Positions 9,327-20,439 of a stretch of DNA of 64,000 nt are shown here, piece after piece; position 1 is the stretch's first letter, and every line of letters starts with the position of its first letter. The stretch lies in assembly GCA_019096065.1 (NCBI GenBank), contig JAGUCH010000002.1, positions 14,954,501 to 15,018,500 of the forward strand, given 5' to 3'. This stretch comes from Paracyclopina nana (lineage: Eukaryota > Arthropoda > Copepoda > Cyclopoida > Cyclopettidae). The notes under the pieces were generated by a model. The model had not been told where the DNA came from and did no database searches. It saw nothing but the letters and a program-made list of their open reading frames with translations. The position numbers and the translations under genes are program-made.

Positions 9327-10669
9327 TGAAATCAACAAGGAACTTGCTCAAGTTAATTGAGAGACATGGCTTCATTGCCAACTACTTCCCTAGGGAGCAG
9401 AGCCAAGAATTGGTCAAGTTTCTTGAGGGTGACTCCAGGACAATTTATGCTGGTTTTGACCCCACTGCCCAGAGCCTACACGTGGGCAACTTGATGGTTG
9501 TCATGGGTCTTCTCCACGCTGGCAATGCTGGACACAAGCCCATTGCTTTGATAGGAGGAGCCACAGCCAGGTTGGGCGACCCCAGTGGGAAAAACGAGGA
9601 GCGATCTCCTCTGTCAAAGGCTGAGATTGGCAGGAACATCAGGGGTCTGGAGAGCAATTTCAAGCACATTTTCGCCAACTATCAAAGCATATATGGCGCA
9701 ATGTCCAATGTGCCCAAAGTACTCAATAATGCTAGCTGGTATGAAGATGTGAATATCATTGACTTTTTGGCCGATGCTGGCAAAAAGTTTCGCCTGGGCA
9801 AAATGCTTGCCAAGGAGAGTGTGAAAAGGAGACTGGAGCAGAAACATGCTGATCCCAACGGTGGCATGAGCCTATGCGAGTTCACCTACCAAGCTTTCCA
9901 GGCCTATGATTGGTGGCATTTGAGCCAAAAGTACGATTGCTTGATCCAGTTTGGGGGACACGATCAAATGGGCAACATCTCCACTGGCCACGACTTCATA
10001 CGGAGAATGACAGGCCAAGATGCTTATGGATTGTTGTTGCCTTTGGTCACCACAGATTCTGGTGTGAAGTTGGGCAAAACTGCTGGCAATGCAGTGTTCA
10101 TGAATCCCAACATGACGAGTCCTTTTGACTTTTACCAGTACTTTTTACGAACTCAGGACAGCCAAGTGGAGCAGTTTTTGAACTTTTTCACCTTCTTGCC
10201 CCAATCAGAGATAGCTGATTTGATGCGAATCCAGAAGAAACGACCAGAGAAGAGGGAAGCTCAAAAGAAGTTGGCCTACTTGGTGACTAAATTAGTGCTA
10301 GGACAATCCAATGTAGAAATGGCAGTCAAAGCTACTCAATTACTTTTTGGGGCAGCCGATCAAGACTCTGTGAAAGTGCTCAGGAGCGCCAGTAGGGAAG
10401 AGCTGCAAAAAATCTTCCACACAGCCTCTTACAAAAGATTTTTCTACCAACATGGAGTAACCATGCTGGATTTAGCTATGAAGTTGGGCTGCTTCAAGAA
10501 TGAAAAGGAGGCACAGTCAATCATACAAGGTGGTGGCTTTTCGGTGAATCTGCTCAAGAGAACCAATGTTGACGAAGTCGTCACGCCCGGAGACCATATT
10601 CTGCCATGTCACATGTCTTTAGTTCGCATTGGTAAGAAAAACTTTGTCATCGTGGAATGGAGCGATTAG
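9323..10669 (+). CDS. YARS2: Tyrosyl-tRNA synthetase, mitochondrial
   Basis: A single exon of 448 residues. This class I synthetase charges mitochondrial tRNA-Tyr. Visible are YAGFDPTAQSLHVGNLM (HIGH-type motif as HVGN, near residue 50), ALIGGATARLGDPSGK, the tyrosine-pocket segment QFGGHDQMGNISTG, and KLGKTAGNAVF near residue 250 (KMSKS-type loop as KLGKT). A C-terminal S4-like RNA-binding region (residues about 385-448) contains EAQSIIQGGGFSVN. The bacterial/mitochondrial pattern excludes the cytosolic enzyme. The first 15 residues can serve as import sequence. The start overlaps the TPK1 stop (ATGATGA); a second in-frame ATG lies at 9326. Confidence 0.95.
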   Translation: MMKSTRNLLKLIERHGFIANYFPREQSQELVKFLEGDSRTIYAGFDPTAQSLHVGNLMVVMGLLHAGNAGHKPIALIGGATARLGDPSGKNEERSPLSKAEIGRNIRGLESNFKHIFANYQSIYGAMSNVPKVLNNASWYEDVNIIDFLADAGKKFRLGKMLAKESVKRRLEQKHADPNGGMSLCEFTYQAFQAYDWWHLSQKYDCLIQFGGHDQMGNISTGHDFIRRMTGQDAYGLLLPLVTTDSGVKLGKTAGNAVFMNPNMTSPFDFYQYFLRTQDSQVEQFLNFFTFLPQSEIADLMRIQKKRPEKREAQKKLAYLVTKLVLGQSNVEMAVKATQLLFGAADQDSVKVLRSASREELQKIFHTASYKRFFYQHGVTMLDLAMKLGCFKNEKEAQSIIQGGGFSVNLLKRTNVDEVVTPGDHILPCHMSLVRIGKKNFVIVEWSD

Positions 10670-11942
10670 CATCTTATGCAGCTCCTACTAATGTAGTATC
10701 CAGAATTATCGCATGGAAGCAAATAATAAGGTCAATCACTATGGAATTGGGCACGATTGGCATGATTACTTATTTGGAGCATACCATTGACAAAATTACT
10801 TAGATCCGGGATTTCTAACATCGCTGGTAGCTTTTACACAAGGACTCTTTCCAATGTACAGAACAGTGACCAATATTTAGACCCTTTGATAGAAGGTGAT
10901 CTTAGAATTGTCATTTATAAATTCTGAGTGTCTCCTAACAGTTTTTCTCTTTTAATAATTATTTATTTTAAAGTACCGCACCCGCGCTACTTTAAGTCCG
11001 TTCGAGAATAAGTAAGCTCAAAATTAAGTCTCCCGATTTTGTAGTTTTCAAAAAAAAAAATTAAGATTACTATCAAATGTAAGTTCGATCGAAATTAAGG
11101 CTGCCACTTTTAGTGCAGGAAAGCCAGTCTATCAAATAATTGTTGGAAAAAATGCTTTCTGCAAATTATGCTACCCATGCTACAGTTCTTGAACTTAGTA
11201 CTGACAAGAAAAGCAAGTCCATTTTTCATCATTTTTTTAAAGATAGTTCCAACAAATTTTGGAATATTACGTGACTCAAGCATTTGCAAAATAGGTATTA
11301 CTATATAATATAAATATTATATATACAGGTATATATAAAATAGACTTGAAATATGTTAAGTTTGGGGCTCACAATAGTTTCTTATGCCCCAGCAAGCCAA
11401 CAAAATAGAATCTAGCAAAAAATGGTTTTGGGTGTCCCCATCCAGGCTGAAAAAGACATCCAAAACTAAGAAAAAATCTGTTTGGACCACATTGACTTGA
11501 AAAAGGTACTAGCCCTAACTCTTTAACAACAACCAAAAATATAGGGTTCATTTGGAAGTAATTTAAAGTCTAAACTTTTTTATTTTTATTGGAAACGTTA
11601 GGCCAGAATTTTTATTTTATCGCTAAATGAACCCCTCGGACACACGCTTTCAGAAAATATTTATTTCTTGGGTGTTGTAAATAGTTTGGGTTAGGTCCTT
11701 TGCCAAGTCAATGTGGGATAGATTTGGTCACAGGAAGTGTTCCTTATAAGTCTTTGGTATGACAGCCATTTCGCGGGCAGAGATTGTTTTATGCACATTT
11801 CTTCCAACATGAACCTCAACTGTAAATTCGGCTTGCATAAGAAATTAGTTCAATAGTAATTTTACTTTAAATATGAATCTTAAGAGAATAGAATTAACCC
11901 ATAAGGCCCATGCAAGTAGTTTTTTATGCTTTACTTATGTTT
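10670..11942. other. Gene-free spacer
   Basis: AT-rich sequence between YARS2 and the 3' end of ACBD5. I see no supported coding exon, structural RNA or long repeat here. Confidence 0.6.
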
Positions 11943-14900
11943 TTACTTGGAGCATAATCTGATAATGGCAAAAGCAACAAAAGGCCAAGCAATGAAAAAT
12001 GCTGTTGTAGGTCCAGATAATTCCCCTAAAATTGCACTTTTAGCATCTTTAGGGTGTTGACACGGCAACGAGGACATTTTTTCCAAGGTTTCAACTCTGG
12101 CTTTCAGATGGTCCATATCACAATTCAGTTGTCTGACGGCAACTTTCAAGCCGTGCTCGACATCGTTTTTGCCAATGGGTTTCAAGTCCTCTTGGCAATC
12201 GCCATTATTCGTGTCTTCGAACAAGTCACTGTCATCGTCGTCATCTGTATCATTGATCATCATCATCTTCTGCACATTTCCCATCTCAGCCATCATTTTG
12301 TCCACTCTGGATTCCAAAAGTTTGGCTCGTGCTTCCACATCGTTTTGATCCTGGTTGCTGACATGATTGATGAAAGCATCATCTAGGTAATCCGGATTAT
12401 CAAAAATGCTCTTTTTTTCAACGAGGCTTGAAATAATGCCACTTACCAAAATTGCCCAGAAGAGCATTCATGTTTCCTGGTTCGAGCTCTATGCCTGAAT
12501 CCCCTTGACTTTCGTCCGGACTTGTAACTTCATTGTGCTCCATGGACTCGTAGAAAGGTCCGAGTGTGTCCATGAAGTCTGACACCTCCTCAGAGAAAGA
12601 CATGGTTTCAATGATCTTTTTCAGCTCATCCACGTAGCACATCATGGCCTCTTCGGAGGGCATGTCTCCCAGTTTGTGCCAAGCCTCCCATTTGGCCCTT
12701 TTGATCACCTCCCAAAAGCTAGGCTTGACATCATTGCAAGGGCCCTCTACGGCTTGCTTATAATATCCATAAAATCTGAGCATCATCTCATTCGAGGGCT
12801 GATAAGGGCCTGCAAAGGAAACGATAATTGAATGAAGGTAGCAAGTTCGAGCTTAAAAGCATGGATGAAAACATGTTTTTGGAGGCCAAAATCGAGGGTA
12901 ATTTGAGGAAGTTTTTTACGTGATTCAGCTAGTTGCAATTCAGATGTTTTCAATTACGCGAAGACAATGCAAGATATTAATAACATAATTGCTTATGGCA
13001 AGCAATTTCTTTAATTGCCTGACCAAATGACATGGTTCCCATGGTTTCAGTATGATCTCCTTCTAGGCAATGCTCATATCAAATTCACGTTGCGCTTCAG
13101 TGAAAATGATAAGCTCCATCCACGAAGTTGTCGAGATCGTAAGCCTCATCTTAGCCATTCTGTGGACCCCATTGGCAACTGGCCTCACCATTCGGTACCT
13201 AGGGTCCAAACCTTTGGGCCAGCAGACTTTCTTGGATAAGGCCATGATTGGGTTGCAGTTCGGCTATGGCTGCACAGTGACAGGCCTGCAATTTTGCCAT
13301 TTATTGGCTGTCACCGTCGACCCTTTCAACTATGGCACAGCAACAGCTCTCGCATTCCTCCTCTGGATCTTGTTCAACTGGACTCAACTCATTCTGGCTA
13401 CCTACTTGATCATCAAGTATTTGAGCATTTTCTTCCATTTCCTGGATGATCTGATAATTCCCCACAAACAAAAATCGGTCCGGTTTTGCCGCTAGCAAGT
13501 CAAGATTCTCTAAAGGAATATCTATTAGGATCTCGGCTTTTTGCGACATGTATTTGCCATCCAAGTCGATAAATTTAAGAATTCTTGACTTGAGCAAATA
13601 AGATTTTTAGTACTTGAAAAGTCAATAACAATTAGTGTTTTTTTAATTTCATCTAATATTTACATTTTTCAGTTCACGAATGACTGGAATGGACTAATGG
13701 GCGGCTCTTATGATTCTTTCAAGCTCCTTCCAAGAAACTGGCGAAAAATCAAGTTGACTAAATTCTGCTTTTGAAACCAAGCCGCTGACGAGGAGATGTC
13801 CTATGGTAGAGATATTGGAAAATGGCTGCAAATTGGTGCCAAAATCATTAATTGTATTGCAGTATCACATTAAAAATTTGCTTTTCATCTCAATAAATGT
13901 GAAATCTATGTGGAGTTATCATTAATATTGGTCTATGTACATAAGGAATGGTGGTCTTCATCTTGGATGGTCTCAAAAAGTGATGACTTATTAGTCCGAC
14001 TGACTCAATGCAAGAATGGTATGGTAGATCTACTTGGGGCCAACTTGAGATCCCTCCGACGACGTGGAAGAACTAGATGCTGCTTCACGACGACGACATC
14101 GGAGCCATCACTCTCAATGTCGGAATTGAACTCATTTTGGAGAGCTTCACTGATCTTGCGTCGACATTCCAAGAGCTAATTATCTTGCTCGTGCAGCTTC
14201 TGGATGCGCTCAGGCAAGACCTTCGGTACTGCATATTGATGAATAAATAAGTTAGTACTCCACTATAAGAACTTGGAATTTAAAGATTTTACCTTCTACG
14301 GGTCCGAATGTTGTTGATGTTTGTGAGAACTTGCACCTCCGTGCTAACCGACTGTTTCAAAACGCTCAAGGTATATTGTTGATTCTTTTCAACATACGAG
14401 CCCTTCTCCTACTACTGACAGGTTTCCAGTCACAGGCTTTCTTAAGACACTAGTCTTTCCCCTCGTTTTATCTTTTGCTTTCAGCATGGCGCCGATAGAT
14501 TTCTGAGAAATGTTTACAGGAAACAGCTTAACTGAGTAATAAGTACTGCTGAACACTTAAATTAAATACTGAACAAATGAGAAGATTAGTAGGTTAGTGC
14601 GTTTTTAAGTCTCAGCCTCAGTTATGCACTAAAGGGGTTCTATGTAAACATTGACTTGTAAAGGCCATTTCAAGTAGCTGTCAAGTAGTAAGAAGTTAAC
14701 GGAAGTGCACATTAAAACTGGTCCTTCAAGGTCAACCTTCACGACTTGTGACTACTTGACATTGACTTGGTAAGTTAAGTACAAGTAGTAAATGTTATAG
14801 CCTAAAATTAATATAATTATATTATATAATTGTTCGCCAAATTGCAGTTGGTCAAAATTTTGAAAATTGAAATGGCAAATCCAAAATTAAATCAAAATTA

Positions 14901-16101
14901 AAATTGGACGAATTGACTGAGAAGAAGCCCCTGGAGAATACGATAGCGTTATCATTGCTTGTTACACACTAATGAGTCTTGACGTTCCATATCATGAAAA
15001 TGTTACATATTTTGCGAATAAGTGTTGCTTAAGAGTAATATTCTTAGGATTCAAGACATTTAGCTTTAATATGTTGTTATACACCTTGGTTTTGAAAACT
15101 TCTTCCAATAAATAAGTCGATGTCAATGTTAGATTTCCTGTCAAAACAGTAGCTTCTCCTGAGCACTTGTGGAAAACAACAATCAGTAAGAAAAAAGTGC
15201 ATTACAGCTCCAAAATATTTAAAAAATCTGCTAATTGATCTCTAAAGGCTAAACTGGAGCTGTCGAGCACATGGTGACGTCACTTAATTGAAATATTAGC
15301 ATTCAGTCAAGACTAGCTACTTTTTGTCTATAGTTTCTTGACATAAATCTAAGATAACTTCCAAGCCAAAAACAAGGAGTTTCCTTTGGAGATCAAGTTT
15401 CAGAAAGGCACGATTTATTTTGGTGGGGTTGACGAGGCTCGCGTCATCAAGAGCATTTATGGTGTGCTAGGACTCGTTTCACTCGCTATGATCATGGTCG
15501 ACTTGATGTTTTCCACGACAATAAATGCTTTGCCTCCGTTTCAACTCATGTATCGAGATCCTTGCAGCTCAGTAGCCATTTATTCTGGTTCAATGACTCT
15601 CTCTTTGATGGGGCTGAACCTGCTGCTCTTCGTTACATTGCATATCAAGCTGGAGCTGCAAAGCCTCAAATTCAAGGAAGAACCACAAGGCTGCCTGAAA
15701 TGGGCTCTGGTCATGGTGACAAAAAGGGAAGAGAAGAGAACCAAAGAAAATAGAAATGGGCTGCTGTATAACAGATTGGCCATTGGACTTGGCGTAGCTT
15801 ATGCACTATCTTTTGTCTGGCTCATCTTCTTCACTACCAAATATGTCTTTGTGGCCATCAGAATAATTCTAGCTTGCTTCCCTTTGGTGTACATATCTAA
15901 GAATGCTAACCTAAAGCAGTATTGCAAATCGAGGTTGAGTTCATTTTGTAAAAGCCCTCTCATTTCAATAACTGATTGATTTTGGCAAATAAATAACATA
16001 CCATCTTTTGGCAAGCTTTTAATGATGCTGACAGCAGATTCGAATTGCTTCTCAATCGACATAGTGAGCCAATGCTGCTTCCACTTTTCTAGCTTGTCCA
16101 T
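11943..16101 (-). CDS. ACBD5: Acyl-CoA-binding domain protein 5-like, peroxisomal tail-anchored
   Basis: Exons on the minus strand: 16101-16002, 12809-12447 and 12382-11943, giving 300 residues. The ACB domain covers residues about 18-100 (QFESAVSIIKSLPKDG joined to PYQPSNEMMLRFYGYYKQA, then FWEVIKRAKWEAWHKLG). It is followed by an acidic stretch and PFYESME (residues 118-124), close to the FFAT core that binds VAP proteins. A coiled region and a C-terminal hydrophobic anchor (AFFIAWPFVAFAIIRL) end the protein. ACBD5 binds very-long-chain acyl-CoA and tethers peroxisomes to ER; the anchor and FFAT-like motif fit that role. Intron 2 is 64 nt. Intron 1 is 3.2 kb and contains an entire antisense gene (13106-15979). 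Confidence 0.9.
13106..15979 (+). CDS. Seven-helix membrane protein, family copy B, nested in ACBD5 intron 1
   Basis: Two parts align end to end with the intronless paralogues: 13106-13477 (helices 1-3, with YLGSKPLGQQTFLDK and IIKYLSIF) and 15404-15979 (helices 4-7, with FPLVYISKNANLKQY). Joining at GT 13478 and AG 15402-15403 keeps the frame and gives 315 residues, so a 1.9-kb intron is possible. The donor (GTCCGG) is weak and the paralogues have no intron here, so an insertion that broke the gene is the alternative. The whole gene lies antisense within ACBD5 intron 1, its stop 23 nt from ACBD5 exon 1. Confidence 0.6.
13450..14500 (-). pseudogene. Coding-like antisense relic(s), unrecognised
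   Basis: Inside the gap of seven-helix copy B the minus strand has two protein-like stretches. One is 13597-13447 (starting MLKSRILKFIDLDGKYM, then AEILIDIPLENL). The other, about 14490-14050, includes LRKPVTGNLSV, TEVQVLTNINNIR and, after an intron-like GTAAAA...GCAG, LPERIQKLHEQDN interrupted by a stop and then NEFNSDIESDGSD. Frames shift and a stop interrupts the second stretch. I do not recognise the protein. It looks like the decayed remains of a spliced gene, or two. Confidence 0.35.
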
Positions 16102-16593
16102 TTTGCAACCACCAAAATGCAGCCCCTGCTTCTTGAATTAGAAGGCACTTTGTTATCTCTTGCCAGACTCATTTTGAGATAAGATAAACTTCAATCACAC
16201 AAAATTGCCAACAGAGGTATGCTATTCCAGAGGAGAAAGCTGTTGTACATCCAGGATCAGTGAAAGCTGTCAGATATATGCATGACACGCAACCTTTCGT
16301 GACAAATATATGAAAGTTCCAATATCACTTTATCAATTAGCTAAAATCTGAGATCTGCGTCGCGTTGACTTCTTCAAAATTGCTGAATACGAAATAAATT
16401 GGTAAATTGCTGTTGGATCTGATCAAAATGTCAAGGTTGGTTGGTTGCCAAAATTCAATGATAGAAGCAACAGTGAATTTACTGATTCACTCCCCATAAA
16501 AACGGTTTCACCTTCGATTTATCTCGTCAATGTCAACGCAAGGCGAAAACACGTCCATTTGTGAGTTAGATGTCAGCCTGTCAATATTCAGAT

Positions 16594-17800
16594 ATGGCAA
16601 CTTTGCTGCTCATAACGCTTCTCACAACCTCATGCGCCTCAATTGCGAATTCGAGCCATATCATCATTCCAGCATTAATGGGATCTTTCATTAAAATGGG
16701 TAAGCCCTGGAATTTAGCATATCAAGACATGCGAAGATCTTAAAAAGAACCGAATTTTTATAGAGCCAAAAGAAGATAGCGGTCAGGTTAAGGATGAAGT
16801 CCTGTCATTCATGATTGAAATGGAAACCGTGCAAAAGGATGCTGATCAGGAGTTTGGAGAATCGATTCAACAAAAAGCGTACTCACCACCCATTGTCGCC
16901 ATTTCAAGAGACCCACAGACCAAGATATTTGCTGACACTTCTTTATTCAGGCATGAACCAAGAGGAAGGTCGAATGAGGCTCCCCCAGGCTTTGTATGGA
17001 AATTAATGGATCAGCTGGAGCCACAGTCCAAGGACCCAGAGCATTTGGTTCTGGAGCCTTTCGCAACAGATCCCAAGAAAAATGAAGCGGTGTTTGCATG
17101 GATTGACCAAGTGTTTGCTAACAATTCATACCAAAGTGACTCAGATGGAAGAATGACTTTCTCCATTTTTCCTATTAGCCAAAAAGGAGGAGATGGTCCG
17201 CCATCTAGACCAACAGGTAATTGATATTTCTAATAGCCAAGCTCAAGACGTAGTAATTGAATAGCACTATTTTTAGCTCCTAGGGATGACCGAGTCTCTC
17301 ATTCATTCTTAGACGCAGAGCACGACTTCTTGAGGGCTAAGTCACGTCCCACTAAATCAGTTCACACAAAAGAAGACCCTCATTTGAACAAGGAGTCACT
17401 CAAAATAGCAGGTACTTGATTAGCAAGAGAAGCTAATGAAGATGAAGCATTATAAAACAAAACTTCTATTATAAAACTTACAGACTTCACCAAATCTGGA
17501 GGGAAGGCCAATTTTGGCGTTAAAGCAGCCGCTGATGCTGAATCAAATCCCTTGAAATCCACGCAATCTTACCAAAATTATTCCAAACTGAAAACTCGAA
17601 AGACTCCTTACAGCTTCCATTATAAAGTTGACCATCCTGAAAATGCCGGCAATTTTCAACATGAGGAAGTTTCCGATGGCGATGAAACTCAGGGCAGATT
17701 TAATGTGGCGAGACCAGGATTCGAATCTCGCACCATTTATTCGGTGACAAATGACACTGGATTCAATGCGGAAACCAGTTACACTATCACATCGGTATAA
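16594..17800 (+). CDS. Cuticular protein with C-terminal RR-type chitin-binding region
   Basis: Exons 16594-16699, 16764-17216, 17277-17411 and 17484-17800, all introns phase 1, give 336 residues. A signal peptide (MATLLLITLLTTSCASIANS) marks a secreted protein. The central part is polar and low in known domains. The C-terminal 60 residues follow the Rebers-Riddiford pattern: YSFHYKVDHPE, then DGDETQGRFNV, then YSVTNDTGFNAETSY, comparable to the G-x-Y-x-V...ADDTGF...V consensus. Such domains bind chitin in arthropod cuticle. AATAAA is at 17901-17906. The gene is divergent from ACBD5 across 492 bp. The long N-terminal part before the RR region is unlike small cuticle proteins. Confidence 0.8.
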
Positions 17801-18445
17801 AAAATCAACCAAGTTTTTTTTGTTTTTTTCTCTCGTCGGTTTGACGGAACAATTTCAGTCAGCGCAACCTTACGAATATTTCTGAGTTACTCGATAGCAG
17901 AATAAACAAAGCTGGACTTTACTGGCGTTATCAATAAAAATTTGTCGTTAAATTGTAGGTGTAAATTATTCACTCGGTTTCGAAGACACAACAATCTCGA
18001 AAATAACCGAAAATTCAACTTTATAAAGTGAATTATGTACAAAGACGATAAGTGCCGGTGGAATGCTTTCAAGAGAAGGAAGCTGCAACTAGGTAAGCTA
18101 ACTGTCTTCGATTCACGGCGAATCCAGTGATACCAACTGATGAGTTTGGCTTCCTGTTTGATCGTTCGTAAACTAAAGCTGTTATGTTATGGAAATCATT
18201 TTTTTGTTCTTGGCTTTTTTGGATACCAGAAGAATGTAAAAAAAACCCTTTGTAGTCATTTTAATAATCTTTTTGAAAGATTGTAGTAAGGTTTATACCA
18301 AAACATCTCGTTGTCATGCTTTGTGTAAATGCTTGCTCAAAATTGGTCAGATAGTCCAATTTTCGCATTATGTTTATCACGTCAGCAATTGAACATAAGG
18401 CTATTTTCGTGGTAACACTCAAACAGTGGTTTCTAGCCTGCGAAC
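17801..18445. other. Gene-free spacer
   Basis: Contains the 3' end and poly(A) signal of the cuticle gene, then AT-rich sequence. No other feature seen. Confidence 0.6.
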
Positions 18446-19351
18446 ATGTTACCATCAATTGTGCTTACTCTTGACTTATGTAGCTTGCTATTTGTGGTCA
18501 TGATTTGCCCAATCACATGCACCTTACTGATTGGCTATTTAAAGTCCAAGTCTCTAGGGCAACAGACATTCTTAGACCGACATTTAATAGGATTCTTATT
18601 AGCATATGGAGGCACTTTTACAAGCTTGAATTTAGCGACTCTCATTGCCAAGCTTATGGATCCTTTTAGCGTAGAAATCACCAAATTGATTACGCTTTTG
18701 CTTTGGTTCGGTTTCTTATGCACTTTGCTCAAGCTTGGAACCATTGTCATCATCAAGTACTTGAGTATTTATCACAACTTTCATGGCTTCGAGACCATCA
18801 GTGATGATTCTGCTTACGGCAAGATCAACATTGCTCAGGAATTGCTGGCTATCATTATTATTCTCATTGATGCGGCATTTTTTACCAACCTTGAAAACTT
18901 GGTTCCCTACCACTTGATTCATCAGGGGCCAAATAATCAAAAAGTGTACGGTGGTCTTTTGACAACTCTTGTAATGGCCATCAACGTTGTATTAGTTATG
19001 GGTGTTCAATCCAAACTTGAATTTGATAGCTTGGCCTCTCAAGAAAATCAATCTGGCTGCATATTTTTCATAGTTCAGTACTTAAAGTCGCCAGTGCATG
19101 GGGAAAGCCATGCTCAAGAAAATGGTGGCAATCAGGCACATTATTCAGGCCAAAGATTCGGAGTTTTAGTAGCTGTGTTCTTCGCTCTAGTTATATTGAC
19201 ATTATACAGGGGCTTTGGCGATCCCATAATTCGAATTTTGGCAATTTGCGTAATGCGAGTCCTGTTGACCTTATTTCCTTTTGTTTATTACAGAAAAAAT
19301 GCTTCTTTGCGACAATTTGCTTTTTCTCGTTTGAAATATGTGTGTATGTAA
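18446..19351 (+). CDS. Seven-helix membrane protein, family copy C
   Basis: Intronless, 301 residues, ATG at 18446. Same architecture as copy A, with seven hydrophobic segments and the signatures GYLKSKSLGQQTFLDR, IIKYLSIYHNFHGFET and FPFVYYRKNASLRQFA. It is closest to copy D 173 bp downstream (shared ICPI, TLLIGYLKSK and SDDSA segments), indicating a recent tandem duplication. Function unknown; GPCR-like topology suggests a receptor, as inference. Confidence 0.75.
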   Translation: MLPSIVLTLDLCSLLFVVMICPITCTLLIGYLKSKSLGQQTFLDRHLIGFLLAYGGTFTSLNLATLIAKLMDPFSVEITKLITLLLWFGFLCTLLKLGTIVIIKYLSIYHNFHGFETISDDSAYGKINIAQELLAIIIILIDAAFFTNLENLVPYHLIHQGPNNQKVYGGLLTTLVMAINVVLVMGVQSKLEFDSLASQENQSGCIFFIVQYLKSPVHGESHAQENGGNQAHYSGQRFGVLVAVFFALVILTLYRGFGDPIIRILAICVMRVLLTLFPFVYYRKNASLRQFAFSRLKYVCM

Positions 19352-19524
19352 TAACGCTTTCTTTCATGGTTTTCGTAATTTTGAGAAGCTTCTCGGCATT
19401 TCATGTTAGGCCTATTTAAGGCTTTCTCCTCCTTAAAATCGTCTAATTGAGCAAATTATGATTTACTATATAGTACCATAAGGCCTTTAAGAGGCTTGCA
19501 GTTATTTCCAAGCCGCATGCCGGC

Positions 19525-20439
19525 ATGGATTCGTCTATTGTTTCTGCTCTTGATTTGACAAGTCTCTTGTTTGTGGTCATCATTTGTCCAATAGCATCAA
19601 CCTTACTGATTGGCTACCTGAAGTCCAAGCCTCTCGGCCAGCAGACATTCTTGGATCGACATTTGATAGGATTCCAAACAATCTACGGAATAACATTCAC
19701 GTTGACCAGTCTGTCAGTGGTCATTTCCGAACTCTTTGACCCATTTGATGACACTGCCAAAAGAATCATAGCAATCGCTGCTTGGTTTGGTTTCTCCTTC
19801 ATGTTCGTCAAGCTTGGCTCCGTGGTCATCATCAAGTATTTGAGCATTTATCACAACTTCAATGGCTTTGAGTCCATCAGTGATGATTCTGCCCATGAGA
19901 AGATCGACTTTGCTTTGTTGTTGCTCACTGCACTGATTGATCTTTTGGATATGGCATTTTCGACCAAAGTGGAGGCCTTGACTGTGTACCATTCCATGAA
20001 GGGAGAATTCAGAGATTCCCAGGTGAACACTGGCTTTTTCACAAAAAGTGTGGTGGTCATGGATGCTCTGCTGATTGTGCTCCTGCAGATCAGACTTGAA
20101 ATTGACAGCTTCGCCCACGAAGAGAGCCAAAATGCTGTTCTGAAGGCAGCTCTGAGCCTATTTAGGCACCGAAAAACAATACCTAGAGAAGAGTGCAGCA
20201 ATGAAGATGATAAAGTGAGGATAACTCACGGGCACAGATTTGTGGTCACCATTGTCATCATCTTTTCTCTGGCTCTTTTTCTCTCCCAGCTTTTTGGCCT
20301 GCTCCATTTTCTTGCTGTGTGGATTGTTCGCATGATTGTGGCCATGTTGCCACTTGTTTACTTTAGGGAAAACGCCAATCTCCATCAATATGCCATAACC
20401 AGGATTAAGAGTCTTTTCCCCATGAGGCCGCCCTGTTAA
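19525..20439 (+). CDS. Seven-helix membrane protein, family copy D
   Basis: Intronless, 304 residues. GYLKSKPLGQQTFLDRHLIG, IIKYLSIYHNFNGFES and LPLVYFRENANLHQYA mark it as the sister of copy C. The second half is more diverged than the first. AATAAA follows at about 20466. It lies in tandem with copy C and in the same orientation as copies A and B, so the family expanded locally over about 13 kb. Confidence 0.75.
   Translation: MDSSIVSALDLTSLLFVVIICPIASTLLIGYLKSKPLGQQTFLDRHLIGFQTIYGITFTLTSLSVVISELFDPFDDTAKRIIAIAAWFGFSFMFVKLGSVVIIKYLSIYHNFNGFESISDDSAHEKIDFALLLLTALIDLLDMAFSTKVEALTVYHSMKGEFRDSQVNTGFFTKSVVVMDALLIVLLQIRLEIDSFAHEESQNAVLKAALSLFRHRKTIPREECSNEDDKVRITHGHRFVVTIVIIFSLALFLSQLFGLLHFLAVWIVRMIVAMLPLVYFRENANLHQYAITRIKSLFPMRPPC

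Noticed and set aside
12421..12446. ACBD5 intron of 20-36 nt ending at CAAG or AAAAG
   Set aside because: Both give stops; the CTAG acceptor before 12382 gives a 64-nt intron and correct phase.
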